A stretch of 64,000 bases of DNA, taken from an uncultured Sphingomonadales bacterium. GTDB taxonomy: Bacteria; Pseudomonadota; Alphaproteobacteria; Sphingomonadales; Sphingomonadaceae. The position numbers were made by a program, and so were the translations under genes. Numbering within the stretch: position 1 is the first letter of the stretch; each line of letters opens with the position of its first letter. The stretch lies in the NCBI GenBank assembly GCA_903839675.1, contig CAIMDB010000007.1:124001-188000 (forward strand), given 5' to 3'. A model generated the notes under the pieces. The model saw only the letters and a list, made by a program, of their open reading frames with translations. It was not told the DNA's origin and searched no databases. Below, piece by piece: positions 9,149-18,431 of the stretch.

Positions 9149-10355
9149 TAAGTCCCTTTCCGGCACTTCTCGAAGATTGGCCATAGGGGCGGCGCTGGCA
9201 TTGACTGGCGCCGTTCTGGCAAGTGCGGCGTCCGGGCAGTCCGTTCAGGATCGCCAGAGGGAGCTGGCAGCCGCCAAAACACAGGCCGCACGTGCGCAGC
9301 GCCAAGCGCTGTTGCTGGAAGAGCGCGCGGGCACGGAATCGGATGCCGCCACTCAGGTGCAGGCACAAGCAGCAGCGGTTGCCGCTCGCATTCAGGCCAT
9401 TGAGGCGGAGATCGTGGAGGCTCAGGCCCGCGTGGCCCTGATTGAGAAGATGCGGGAACGGTTGCGCGCAAGGCTGGCCGAAAAGCAGCAGCCTGCGATC
9501 CGGTTGGCAGCCGCTTTGCAAACTATGTCCAGCCGTCCGCCCGCCCTCGCCCTCGTTCAGCCGGGCACAACCTCTGATCTGGTCCATGTGCGGATGCTGC
9601 TGGCAAGCCTCGCTCCTGAGATCCGCACGAGAACCGATGGCATTCGCGCGGACCTCGAAGAAAGCCGTCGCCTGAAGCAGGATGCCGCCAAGGCCGTGGA
9701 CCTTCTCGCCGCCAGCCGGAAGCGCCTCAACAACAGTCGTGCAGCACTCGTGCGGCTGGAAGTGCAGCATCGCCAGGCATCGTCGCGCTTTGCCTCGGGC
9801 GCCATTGCGGAGCAGGATCGCGCTTTGGCGTTGGGAGAAAAGGCGCGCGATATTGTCGACTTGATCGATGAACTGGGCATCCAGTCCGCCACGCGTGGGT
9901 CGCTTGAAACATTGTCCGGGCCGCTGCTGCGTCCGGCGCGTCCCGGCGCTGCCAATGCGTTGCCCAGTGAGGTGGCTTCGGCCACACAAGCGCGGCTTGA
10001 CTATCGCCTGCCAGTGACCGGTCAGGTGGTCACAGGGCTGGGTGAAGTTTCCAAATCAGGTGTGCGTGCCAAGGGCCTGACGCTGCGCACACAAGCGCAG
10101 GCGCAGGTTTCCGCGCCACATGCTGGGCGCATCGCCTTTGCAGGACCCTTTAAGGGCTATGGAAAGATCGTCATCATCGACCATGGGGATGGCTGGACGA
10201 GCTTGATTACCGACATGTCGACCCTGTCCGTCCGCATCGGGGAAACCGTTATTCAGGGCAGCCCGATTGGCCGCACAGGGGGCGGGTCACCCAAGGTCAC
10301 GATAGAGCTTCGTAGGGGTAGTCAGCCCGTAGATATTACCCCAATGATCAGTTGA
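9123..10355 (+). CDS. murein hydrolase activator EnvC family / M23 peptidase-domain protein
   Basis: Signal peptide, coiled coil (QDRQRELAAAKTQAARAQRQALLLEE), C-terminal LytM domain (GRIAFAGPFKGYGKIVIIDHGDGWTSLITDM). Confidence 0.85.
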   Translation: MGSSILRIDKSLSGTSRRLAIGAALALTGAVLASAASGQSVQDRQRELAAAKTQAARAQRQALLLEERAGTESDAATQVQAQAAAVAARIQAIEAEIVEAQARVALIEKMRERLRARLAEKQQPAIRLAAALQTMSSRPPALALVQPGTTSDLVHVRMLLASLAPEIRTRTDGIRADLEESRRLKQDAAKAVDLLAASRKRLNNSRAALVRLEVQHRQASSRFASGAIAEQDRALALGEKARDIVDLIDELGIQSATRGSLETLSGPLLRPARPGAANALPSEVASATQARLDYRLPVTGQVVTGLGEVSKSGVRAKGLTLRTQAQAQVSAPHAGRIAFAGPFKGYGKIVIIDHGDGWTSLITDMSTLSVRIGETVIQGSPIGRTGGGSPKVTIELRRGSQPVDITPMIS

Positions 10356-10435
10356 TCGGGGTTAATCCCCAAGAGACAGTTTGAATCGCGCCTTTTTCGG
10401 AGTAGACACCGCTTCGAACCAGTTCAGGACCCAAT

Positions 10436-11773
10436 ATGGCCAAGTCACTTCTGCGTGCCGCGTTCATGGTATCGGCCGTGTCGCTTATCCCCGCTGCAAC
10501 GGCCGGCATTGCCGCTGCCGACATGACAATCAACCGTGACATTGAACGCTTTGTGAGCGTTTATGAGCGCGTTAAAGGCGACTATGTCGACAAGGTTACC
10601 GATGAACAGCTGATCAAGGGGGCCATTGATGGCATGCTTGCCAGCCTTGATCCCCACAGCTCCTATCTCGACGCGCGCGATTTCAAGCAGATGCAGATCA
10701 CGACCGACGGCAACTATGGTGGCCTTGGTCTCGTCGTCTCGATGGAAGATGGCGCTGTAAAGGTTGTCGCGCCGCAGGAAGACAGCCCTGCCGCGAAAAT
10801 GGGCATCAAATCGGGTGACTTCATCACGCACATCGATGGCAAGCTGCTTTATGGCGGCACGCTTGATGAAGCGGTGGACCAGATGCGCGGAAAGCCGGGT
10901 ACGGATATCCGCCTCACCGTGGTACGGCCGGGCCGTGACAAGCCGTTTGACGTGACGGTGACCCGCCAGATTATTGAGATCAAACCCGTCAAATGGGAAA
11001 TCAAGGACGGCGTTGGCATCATCAACATCAACGGTTTTTCAAAGCAGACCGGGCAGATGACGCGTGCGGCGGTCGTTGCCATTGAAAAGGCCTTGGGCCG
11101 CAAGCCGACGGGCTATGTGATCGATCTGCGCTCCAACCCCGGTGGCCTGCTTGATCAGGCCGTGGAAGTCTCCGACGTGTTCCTCAACCGCGTTGAAGTC
11201 GTCTCCCAGCGTGGCCGCGACAAGCGCGATATCGAACGCTTCTTCGCACAGCCGGGTGATTTTGCTGATGGCCTGCCGATTGTGGTTCTGGTCGACTCCG
11301 GATCGGCATCGGCGGCGGAAATTGTGGCGGGTGCCCTGCAAGACCATCATCGCGGTCTCGTGATGGGCGAACGCACCTTCGGTAAGGGATCGGTGCAGAC
11401 GCTCATCCAGTTGGATGAAGCCAGCGCCCTGCGGCTGACGACAGCGCGCTACTACACGCCATCCGGACGTTCGGTGCAGGAAGGCGGCATTGAGCCGGAT
11501 ATCATCGTGCCGCAGCTTTCAGACCCCGATTACAAGTCACGCCCGCGCTTCCGTGAGGCCGATCTCGGCCGTCACCTAATCAATGAAGCGAAGGTCGATA
11601 ACAGCGTGCTCGAGGCGGATGATAAGTCCGATCCGCGCTTTTCGGCCACGGCGGAAGAGCTGAAGGCGAAGGGCATTAGCGACTTCCAGCTCGATTATGC
11701 GGTCAAGACGGTGTCGCGTCTTTCAAAGACGCAGGTCGCTGCCACGGGCACTGGCCGCAAGGGCAGCCGCTGA
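10436..11773 (+). CDS. ctpA: S41 family C-terminal processing peptidase
   Basis: PDZ domain; VDSGSASAAEIVAGALQDHHRGLVMGERTFGKGSVQT catalytic S/K region. Confidence 0.93.
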   Translation: MAKSLLRAAFMVSAVSLIPAATAGIAAADMTINRDIERFVSVYERVKGDYVDKVTDEQLIKGAIDGMLASLDPHSSYLDARDFKQMQITTDGNYGGLGLVVSMEDGAVKVVAPQEDSPAAKMGIKSGDFITHIDGKLLYGGTLDEAVDQMRGKPGTDIRLTVVRPGRDKPFDVTVTRQIIEIKPVKWEIKDGVGIININGFSKQTGQMTRAAVVAIEKALGRKPTGYVIDLRSNPGGLLDQAVEVSDVFLNRVEVVSQRGRDKRDIERFFAQPGDFADGLPIVVLVDSGSASAAEIVAGALQDHHRGLVMGERTFGKGSVQTLIQLDEASALRLTTARYYTPSGRSVQEGGIEPDIIVPQLSDPDYKSRPRFREADLGRHLINEAKVDNSVLEADDKSDPRFSATAEELKAKGISDFQLDYAVKTVSRLSKTQVAATGTGRKGSR

Positions 11774-11781
11774 GCATCCTC

Positions 11782-12252
11782 ATGACGGATTTTGCAAAGG
11801 CGCGCCTGTTGGCGCTTATTGTTCCCTCGGCCCTGATGCTGGGGGCGCTTGGCAGCCAATATGTTGGCGGTCTCCATCCGTGCGAGATGTGCTATTGGCA
11901 GCGCTGGCCGCATGATGCGGCAATTGTCCTCGCGCTCTTTGCCTTTGGTACGCGAGTCAACAAGGCGTCACACGTGTTGGTCGCCTTGGCGGCGCTTGCG
12001 ATCATGGTCAGCGGCGGCATCGGCCTGTTCCATGCAGGGGTGGAATATGGCTGGTGGGAAGGGATCACCACCTGCTCCACCACAGCCGCAGGCGTGTCTC
12101 TAGAAGATATCATGCGCGCGCCTGTTGTGCGCTGTGATGTGCCGCAATGGACGCTGCTTGGCATTTCTCTGGCGGGCTACAATGCCATCATTTCGCTCGG
12201 CGCCGGGGTGGTCATTCTTGGCCTTTTGCGTCGCGCAGGTCGCGTAGCATGA
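11782..12252 (+). CDS. dsbB: disulfide bond formation protein B family
   Basis: PCEMCYWQRWPH motif and 4 TM helices. Confidence 0.88.
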   Translation: MTDFAKARLLALIVPSALMLGALGSQYVGGLHPCEMCYWQRWPHDAAIVLALFAFGTRVNKASHVLVALAALAIMVSGGIGLFHAGVEYGWWEGITTCSTTAAGVSLEDIMRAPVVRCDVPQWTLLGISLAGYNAIISLGAGVVILGLLRRAGRVA

Positions 12253-12767
12253 CGGACGCCCGCACCAAATCTATCATGTTGCGGGTCGATCAGGCCGGGG
12301 AATTCGGCGCCACGCGGATTTATGCAGGGCAACTCGCAGTGCTGGGGAACCGTCATCCGGCAGCGCGCGAAATCCGCCATATGGCAGCACAAGAAGATGA
12401 GCATCTTGCCCGCTTCAACCTGCTGATTGCTGAACGCGGCGTTCGACCCACGATCCTGCAGCCTTTCTGGCATGTGGCAGGGTTCGCCCTGGGAGCTGCC
12501 ACTGCGCTCATCGGCCCGGAAGCGGCGATGGCCTGCACGGCAGCGATCGAGACGGAGATTGAAAAGCATTACTCCGATCAGCTCGACGAACTGGGGAATG
12601 ACGACCCTGAACTGCGCGAAACCATTGCCGAATTTCGCGATGACGAACGCGAACATCATGACACAGCGATCCGCGAAGGGGCGGAGCGGGCGCCTGCTTA
12701 TCCTTTGATGTCGGCAGCGATCCGGCTCGGCTGTCGTGCAGCGATCCGTCTTTCTGAACGGTTCTGA
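12249..12767 (+). CDS. coq7: demethoxyubiquinone hydroxylase family protein (COQ7)
   Basis: MLRVDQAGEFGATRIYAGQLAVLG...EDEHLARF...EHHDTA; ATGA overlap with dsbB. Confidence 0.92.
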   Translation: MTDARTKSIMLRVDQAGEFGATRIYAGQLAVLGNRHPAAREIRHMAAQEDEHLARFNLLIAERGVRPTILQPFWHVAGFALGAATALIGPEAAMACTAAIETEIEKHYSDQLDELGNDDPELRETIAEFRDDEREHHDTAIREGAERAPAYPLMSAAIRLGCRAAIRLSERF

Positions 12768-12816
12768 CGCAGCTTCGCAGCTTGCCAACGGCTCAAAAAA
12801 GGCAGAAACTCCAGTC

Positions 12817-13203
12817 ATGCGAGTCCTTCCTCTGTTTGCCGCCATCGCGACCCTGACGACCTTGCCGACGCCGGCCGCGGCGCAAAGGGCCGAGCGTGTA
12901 CTGGTGATCTTCGGCAATGATCCATGCCCCACCAATGCAAGCGGCGATGAAATCATCGTTTGCGCGCGTCGCCCGGAAACGGAGCGCTATCGCATTCCCA
13001 AGGAGGTCCGCCCACGCTCTCAAGCGCCGCAGAACCGAAGCTGGGCTGAGCGTTCCCAGTCGGCCATGTCTGTCGGCCGCACAGGCACAGGCAGCTGCTC
13101 GGCTGTGGGTGGCGGTGGCTGGACGGGCTGCTGGGCCGAACAAATGCGCGCTGCCAAGGCTGAGGCCAAGCAGAAAGCCGCCGAGGAACGGGATGTTCCC
13201 TGA
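12817..13203 (+). CDS. small secreted protein, lineage-specific
   Basis: Signal peptide MRVLPLFAAIATLTTLPTPAAAQ; conserved-looking GDEIIVCARRPETERYRIPKEVR and C-terminal Cys-rich segment. Confidence 0.6.
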   Translation: MRVLPLFAAIATLTTLPTPAAAQRAERVLVIFGNDPCPTNASGDEIIVCARRPETERYRIPKEVRPRSQAPQNRSWAERSQSAMSVGRTGTGSCSAVGGGGWTGCWAEQMRAAKAEAKQKAAEERDVP

Positions 13204-13237
13204 CCGACTGGCTTCTGCTTCAATGTAAGAAGGAAAC

Positions 13238-13314
13238 TGGTCGGGACGACAGGATTCGAACCTGCGACCCCCACACCCCCAGTGTGATGCGCTACCAGGC
13301 TGCGCTACGTCCCG
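13238..13314 (-). tRNA. tRNA-Pro (anticodon GGG), CCA encoded
   Basis: Reverse complement CGGGACGTAGCGCAGCCTGGTAGCGCATCACACTGGGGGTGTGGGGGTCGCAGGTTCGAATCCTGTCGTCCCGACCA folds as a cloverleaf; loop CTGGGGG. Confidence 0.95.
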
Positions 13315-13418
13315 ACCGCCAAATCCTGCGCCGCAGGAAATGGAAGCGCGCCTTTACGCCGCGCCTCCGGGGTTTGCAAGGGCGGTCTTGGGGCCTCTAT
13401 CGACGCGGCGCGGGGAAG

Positions 13419-13458
13419 CGCAGGAATAGCCAAGCCCCGTGTCATGCACGGGGCGACG
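13419..13458 (+). repeat. intergenic palindromic repeat copy A (CCAAGCCCCGTGTCATGCACGGGGCGAC)
   Basis: Shares AATAGCCAAGCCCCGTGTCA.GCACGGGGCGACG with copy C. Confidence 0.85.
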
Positions 13459-13552
13459 CGGGTGGGAAGGATTGCCCGCCATAGACGGTCAAAGATGCAA
13501 AATTGAGGCTCAGGCCTGTTGGAGAAAGGACAACCATCCCCAAAAGGCTCTC

Positions 13553-13587
13553 CGTCGCCCCGTGCTTGACACGGGGCTTGGCTACCT
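13553..13587 (-). repeat. intergenic palindromic repeat copy B (inverted)
   Basis: CGTCGCCCCGTGCTTGACACGGGGCTTGGCTACCT is the reverse complement of copies A/C; similarity continues into AGAGCCTTTTGGGG. Confidence 0.85.
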
Positions 13588-13668
13588 TCGTCCGGTTTCA
13601 GCCCCGCGCTTGCCGCATACTGCCTGTTCCAGATGTCCGGAATTTCGGGCGTCATGCCGAGCGGGGAA

Positions 13669-13715
13669 GTGCAAGAATAGCCAAGCCCCGTGTCAAGCAC
13701 GGGGCGACGGTGAGC
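13669..13715 (+). repeat. intergenic palindromic repeat copy C
   Basis: GTGCAAGAATAGCCAAGCCCCGTGTCAAGCACGGGGCGACGGTGAGCC. Confidence 0.85.
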
Positions 13716-13724
13716 CTATTGGGG

Positions 13725-14033
13725 TCAATCCCCGATTAGGTTGCGAACGCCGGACACATCATAGGCCTTTACGCTGACGCTTTCGATTTTCGCGGTGCCA
13801 ATTGCCCGGTTGAAGACGGCCATATGGGGCGACTTGCTATGGGCCGCCAAAGCATCGCCATCGCGCCAGCGTTCGGAGATCAGCAGGCAGTCCGGATTGG
13901 TCACGTCGCGTGAAAAAACATAGAGTTCACAGCCATCTTCGGCATGTGTTGTTGCCATTTGTTCGGCCAGCGCGTCATATAGTCGGTCAATTTCGGCAGC
14001 GGCGGCCTTGATGGTTCCCATGACGATGATCAT
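13725..14033 (-). CDS. antibiotic biosynthesis monooxygenase (ABM)-like / putative quinol monooxygenase
   Basis: MIIVMGTIKAAAAEIDRLYDALAEQMATTHAEDGCELYVFSRD...LISERWRDGDALAAHSKSPHM is the ABM-fold pattern. Confidence 0.85.
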   Translation of the reverse strand: MIIVMGTIKAAAAEIDRLYDALAEQMATTHAEDGCELYVFSRDVTNPDCLLISERWRDGDALAAHSKSPHMAVFNRAIGTAKIESVSVKAYDVSGVRNLIGD

Positions 14034-14155
14034 TTTATTTCCTCTCCCGCAGATGTGCAAAGCTAAGCATTGGTTGCGCGCCCGTTGCGGATTTGGTAGT
14101 CGCGCCGCCACTGTGCGGCCTTTAGGCTGCCGCCTTATCAGACAAGAGTATCTGC

Positions 14156-14494
14156 ATGTTCGCAACCCCCGCATTCGCTCAAGCCGCCGCCGGAACACCC
14201 GCAGGCGGCGCCGGCTCGACCATTTTCTTCATAGGTCAGTTCGTTCTGATCGGTTTGATCTTCTGGTTCCTCATCATCCGGCCCCAGCAAAAGCGGGCCA
14301 AGGACCATCAGGCCTTGATTGCGGCGGTGAAGCGCGGCGACCAAGTTGTGACGTCTGGCGGCATTGTCGGCAAAGTCACCAAGGTTGAAGACCGCATGGT
14401 CGAGGTGGAAATTGCCACAGGCGTTAAAGTTCGTGTCATCAAGTCAACACTGACGGACGTCGACAACGGCACCGCCAAGCCAGCGAACGACTGA
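14156..14494 (+). CDS. yajC: preprotein translocase subunit YajC
   Basis: FFIGQFVLIGLIFWFLIIRPQQKRAKDHQALIAAVKRGDQVVTSGGIVGKV; upstream of secD. Confidence 0.95.
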   Translation: MFATPAFAQAAAGTPAGGAGSTIFFIGQFVLIGLIFWFLIIRPQQKRAKDHQALIAAVKRGDQVVTSGGIVGKVTKVEDRMVEVEIATGVKVRVIKSTLTDVDNGTAKPAND

Positions 14495-14501
14495 ACCTAG
14501 C

Positions 14502-16094
14502 ATGCTTGATTTCCCGCGCTGGAAGGTTTGGTTCGTTATCGTGGCGACTGCCATGGGTATCGTCGCTGCGATCCCGAGCATGCTGCCAGAGGCGACGCGC
14601 GACCAGCTTCCGGGCTGGCTGAAGAATACGCATATCAACCTCGGGCTTGATCTTTCAGGCGGCAGCCATCTGCTGTTGGAAGCGGACACCGCGGACGTAC
14701 GCAAGCAGCAGATCGAACGGATGGAAGAAACCATCCGCACCGAAATGCGCCGTGCCAGCCCAAAGATTGAAATCAGCGATATCTCGACCGCGAATGGTGC
14801 GTTGTCGTTCATGCCGCGCAACCCGGCCCAGCTGGATCAGGCGGTTGATGTCGCGCGTCAGCAGACCAACGGCGTCGGCATTGGTGGCCAGCGTGACTGG
14901 AATGTGGCGGTCCGCGATTCCACGCGGATCGTAATGACGCCCACCGAAGCGGGCGTGAACTATGAAATCGACAGCGCGCTGGAAACGGCACGGAACGTCG
15001 TTGCCAAGCGTATCGACCCTGAAGGCACGAAGGAAATCACCGTTGTCCGTCAGGGGTCTGACCGAATCCTTGTGCAGGTTCCGGGTCTTCAAGACCCTGA
15101 AGGCTTGAAGCGTCTCCTTGGCAAGACAGCTAAGCTGGAATTTAAGCTGGTTGATCTGACTGCCGATCCGGCAGAGGTCGCCGCGGGCCGCGCGCCTGCG
15201 GGCAGCCAGATCCTTCCGCTTCAAGAAGGTGGCAAGATCGCGGTGAAGCGCCGCGTGATGGTGTCCGGCGATGAACTGAATGACGCGCGGCAGGATTTCG
15301 ATCCGCAATCGGGCAACCCGGTCGTGTCGATCCGGTTCAACAATGCCGGTGGCCGCAAGTTCGGCCGTGTGACGGCGGAAAATGTCGGTAAGCCCTTCGC
15401 GATCATTCTCGATAATGTGGTGATTTCAGCTCCCAACATCAACGAACCGATCCTTGGCGGCAGCGCCCAGATTTCGGGGAATTTCACGGTAGAATCGGGC
15501 AATGAACTCGCTATTTCGCTGCGGTCCGGCAAATTGCCGGTTGCGCTGAAGGTGATTGAGGAATCGAGCGTCAGCGCCGAACTGGGGCAGGATTCGATTC
15601 AGAAGGGCGTGTTAGCGGGCATCCTCGCGACGCTCGCGCTCGTCTTCTACATGATCCTGACCTATTTCCGCTTCGGGGTGTACACGACGATCGCTCTGTT
15701 CGTGAATGCGCTGCTCGTCCTTGGCCTGATGGCCATTTTCAACGCGACGCTGACTTTGCCAGGCATTGCCGGTTTCGTGCTGACCATCGGTGCCGCCGTC
15801 GACGCCAATGTGCTGATTAATGAACGTATCCGTGAAGAGCTCCGCCGTGGCCGCCATACCATTCAGGCGGTCGAGTTTGGCTATAAGGAAGCCTCCACAG
15901 CCATTTTCGACGCCAACATCACGAACGTGATCTCCGCAATCATCCTGTTCTGGTTCGGCTCCGGCCCAATCAAAGGCTTCGCGGTCGTACTCGCCCTCGG
16001 CATCGCAACCTCGGTCTTCACCGGTGTCACCTTCACGCGTCTTCTGGTTTCGCAGTATCTGCAGCGGAACCGGCCCAAGACGCTCAATCTCTGA
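14502..16094 (+). CDS. secD: protein translocase subunit SecD
   Basis: LGLDLSGGSHLLLEAD; GAAVDANVLINERIREELRRG. Confidence 0.97.
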   Translation: MLDFPRWKVWFVIVATAMGIVAAIPSMLPEATRDQLPGWLKNTHINLGLDLSGGSHLLLEADTADVRKQQIERMEETIRTEMRRASPKIEISDISTANGALSFMPRNPAQLDQAVDVARQQTNGVGIGGQRDWNVAVRDSTRIVMTPTEAGVNYEIDSALETARNVVAKRIDPEGTKEITVVRQGSDRILVQVPGLQDPEGLKRLLGKTAKLEFKLVDLTADPAEVAAGRAPAGSQILPLQEGGKIAVKRRVMVSGDELNDARQDFDPQSGNPVVSIRFNNAGGRKFGRVTAENVGKPFAIILDNVVISAPNINEPILGGSAQISGNFTVESGNELAISLRSGKLPVALKVIEESSVSAELGQDSIQKGVLAGILATLALVFYMILTYFRFGVYTTIALFVNALLVLGLMAIFNATLTLPGIAGFVLTIGAAVDANVLINERIREELRRGRHTIQAVEFGYKEASTAIFDANITNVISAIILFWFGSGPIKGFAVVLALGIATSVFTGVTFTRLLVSQYLQRNRPKTLNL

Positions 16095-16109
16095 CGAAAA
16101 GCTGGCGAC

Positions 16110-17132
16110 ATGCGTCCTCTCAAATTTGTTCCTGACAACACGAACATCGCCTTTCTCAGCTATCGCTGGTGGGCCTTGGGTCTGTCCGTTTTGCTGCTCG
16201 CCGGTTCGATTGTGCTGGTCGCGGTCAACGGCCTGAACTGGGGCATCGACTTTGTCGGTGGCCAGTCGATCCGTGTGACGTTCCAAAAGCCTGTGAACAT
16301 GGGTGAATTGCGGACGCGGTTGGAAGGGATGGAGGTTGGCGACGTCGTCATCCAACAGATGACAGACCCCAAGGTGGTCAGCATCCGTATTCCGCTGGAC
16401 GGCGAAGCGACCAACCCCATTGGCAAGTGCATGGGCCAGGGCGTGGGCAAGGATGGCGCGTCCGATGACTCAAACAGCATCGCATCCAAAGTGCGCGGAG
16501 AACTGGTCAGCGCCTATCCGGGTGTTGACATTGGTGCCGTGAACTCGGTTTCCGGCAAGGTCGGCTGCGAATTGTTCAGCACGGGTTCGCTGGCCTTAGC
16601 GCTCGCCATGCTCGGCATCTCGCTGTTTATCTGGTTTCGTTTTGAATGGCAGTTTGGCGTTGGTGCGCTGGTCACGTTGTTCCACGACGTGGTGCTGACC
16701 TTCGGCTTCTTTGCCCTGACGCGGTTGACCTTTGATCTGAACGTGATCGCCGCGATCCTGACCATCATCGGCTATTCGTTGAATGATACGATCGTTATCT
16801 ATGACCGTATCCGCGAAAATCTTCGCAAATACCGGAAGATGGAAATTGAACCGATCTTGAATCTCTCGGTGAACGAAACGCTGTCGCGCACAGTGACAAC
16901 GTCCATGTCGCTGGTCATCACGCTGGCAATTCTGCTTTTCGTCGGGCCGGATACGATCTTCGGTTTCACCGCCTCCATGCTCCTTGGCATCGTGATCGGG
17001 ACGTTCTCGTCCTTCTACATTTCGGCGCCGGTGCTCATCTGGCTGAATGTGACGTCGGACAGCTTTCTCCAGCCGGATGCGACCAAGGCGGGCGCGGAAC
17101 GCATTGGCGAGTCATTTCCCGACAAGAAGTGA
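16110..17132 (+). CDS. secF: protein translocase subunit SecF
   Basis: NWGIDFVGGQSIRVTF; GYSLNDTIVIYDRIREN. Confidence 0.97.
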   Translation: MRPLKFVPDNTNIAFLSYRWWALGLSVLLLAGSIVLVAVNGLNWGIDFVGGQSIRVTFQKPVNMGELRTRLEGMEVGDVVIQQMTDPKVVSIRIPLDGEATNPIGKCMGQGVGKDGASDDSNSIASKVRGELVSAYPGVDIGAVNSVSGKVGCELFSTGSLALALAMLGISLFIWFRFEWQFGVGALVTLFHDVVLTFGFFALTRLTFDLNVIAAILTIIGYSLNDTIVIYDRIRENLRKYRKMEIEPILNLSVNETLSRTVTTSMSLVITLAILLFVGPDTIFGFTASMLLGIVIGTFSSFYISAPVLIWLNVTSDSFLQPDATKAGAERIGESFPDKK

Positions 17133-18281
17133 CAAATGGCGGAACAGCGTTTCGGTGTTCCGCCCCCAGGTAAAACGTTCCGCAATCTGACGGCAGGCCG
17201 CGCGTGACGGTGGGCTGGCGAGTACGCTCTGTAACCCCGTCAGTACGCCTTCTGCTATTCGTTCGACAATCTGACCGGCGCTCTCGTCTACAAGCACTTC
17301 ACGCGCGCCGCCGGCATCGGTGATGACGATGGGTGTGCCGCAAGCCAGCGCTTCCACCCAGGCATTGGCCAGCCCTTCAGAGGCGGACGGCAAGGCCATG
17401 ACGTCTGCCGCAGAAAGCCATGCAGCAATGTCTTCATGGGGCAAATTGCCGGTAAAGGTGACGCGGTCTGCAACGCAAAGTGTTTCGGCCTGTTGGCTTA
17501 ATCTAGCACGATCCTCGCCTTCGCCGATCAGCACCAGTTGGGCATCCGGCAAATGGGGCAAGGCATCAATCACAAGTGACTGGCCCTTGCGGGGGATGAG
17601 CGCGCCGACCGACGCGATGAGGGGGCCTGAAATACCTCGTTGCGTTTTGGCGGAGGCCCGGTCTTGCACGGTGAATTTGTTGAGATCGACACCAGTGTAG
17701 TGGACGGTAATGCGGTCCAAAGCCATGCCCATGCGGGCCATGTCGCCCTTCAGCGCCTCAGACACGGCCAGTAGCCCATCTGCGGATCGTCCAGCGGCGC
17801 GCACCTGATTTGCCGTTGGGGGATTCTGTCCCCAGAAATGGATGTCCGCACCGCGTGCCTTGATGGACACGGGGACCCCAAAGTGTGCGCCCAGTGCGAC
17901 CGCGGCGGGGCCATCGGGGAAGAAGAATTCTGCATCGATGATGTCAAAGGGAAAGGTCTGCCGGATATCCGTGAGGAGCGGCATCAGGCGTCGGGCCAGC
18001 GCACCGGCATCGAAGCGTCCTTTGGTGCCCGGCAGGTGCATGAAGCGTGGGCGGTGAACAGGCAGGCCCTTCCAGTCTTCCGCTTCAGGAGCGTCGGAAA
18101 AGCGGCGATAATGCGGGTGCAGGCTGAGCGGGAAGGGCGGCAGGCCAATGGGGGCGACCACCTGAAGCTCGACATCGGGGTGCGCGGCCAAACCAAGCGT
18201 CTGGCGTTCCACAAATGGACCGAGGCGGGGACGCGTGATGTCTGGAAAAAGGGTCGCTAAAGTGAGGACGCGCAGCATCAC
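17112..18281 (-). CDS. glycosyltransferase family 4 protein
   Basis: 389 aa GT-B; GALIPRKGQSLVIDALPHL, ALPSASEGLANAWVEALACGTPIVITDAGGAREVL. Confidence 0.9.
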   Translation of the reverse strand: MMLRVLTLATLFPDITRPRLGPFVERQTLGLAAHPDVELQVVAPIGLPPFPLSLHPHYRRFSDAPEAEDWKGLPVHRPRFMHLPGTKGRFDAGALARRLMPLLTDIRQTFPFDIIDAEFFFPDGPAAVALGAHFGVPVSIKARGADIHFWGQNPPTANQVRAAGRSADGLLAVSEALKGDMARMGMALDRITVHYTGVDLNKFTVQDRASAKTQRGISGPLIASVGALIPRKGQSLVIDALPHLPDAQLVLIGEGEDRARLSQQAETLCVADRVTFTGNLPHEDIAAWLSAADVMALPSASEGLANAWVEALACGTPIVITDAGGAREVLVDESAGQIVERIAEGVLTGLQSVLASPPSRAACRQIAERFTWGRNTETLFRHLSLLVGK

Positions 18282-18431
18282 ACGGCGCCCCGAATTGCGC
18301 GCAGTGCCGCCAAGGCAACGCCAGGTAACGATAACGCCGTCTCAACCATCCAAGACGGAATAGCGGCAAACCGTTAAGCAAGTGCATCTCCGTGCTTGGC
18401 GATCAGCAAAGCACCGGCTAAGAACGCCGCC

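Noticed and set aside
8952-9989. 345-aa minus-strand ORF
   Set aside because: Antisense to the EnvC-like gene; Gln/Arg/Cys-rich shadow translation.
13238-13314. tRNA-Pro as genomic-island attachment site
   Set aside because: No integrase nearby and no duplicated tRNA 3' end was noticed in the window.
13305-13777. ORFs containing PCLTRGLA / HARGD peptides near tRNA-Pro
   Set aside because: Translations of the palindromic repeat cluster and tRNA flank rather than genes.
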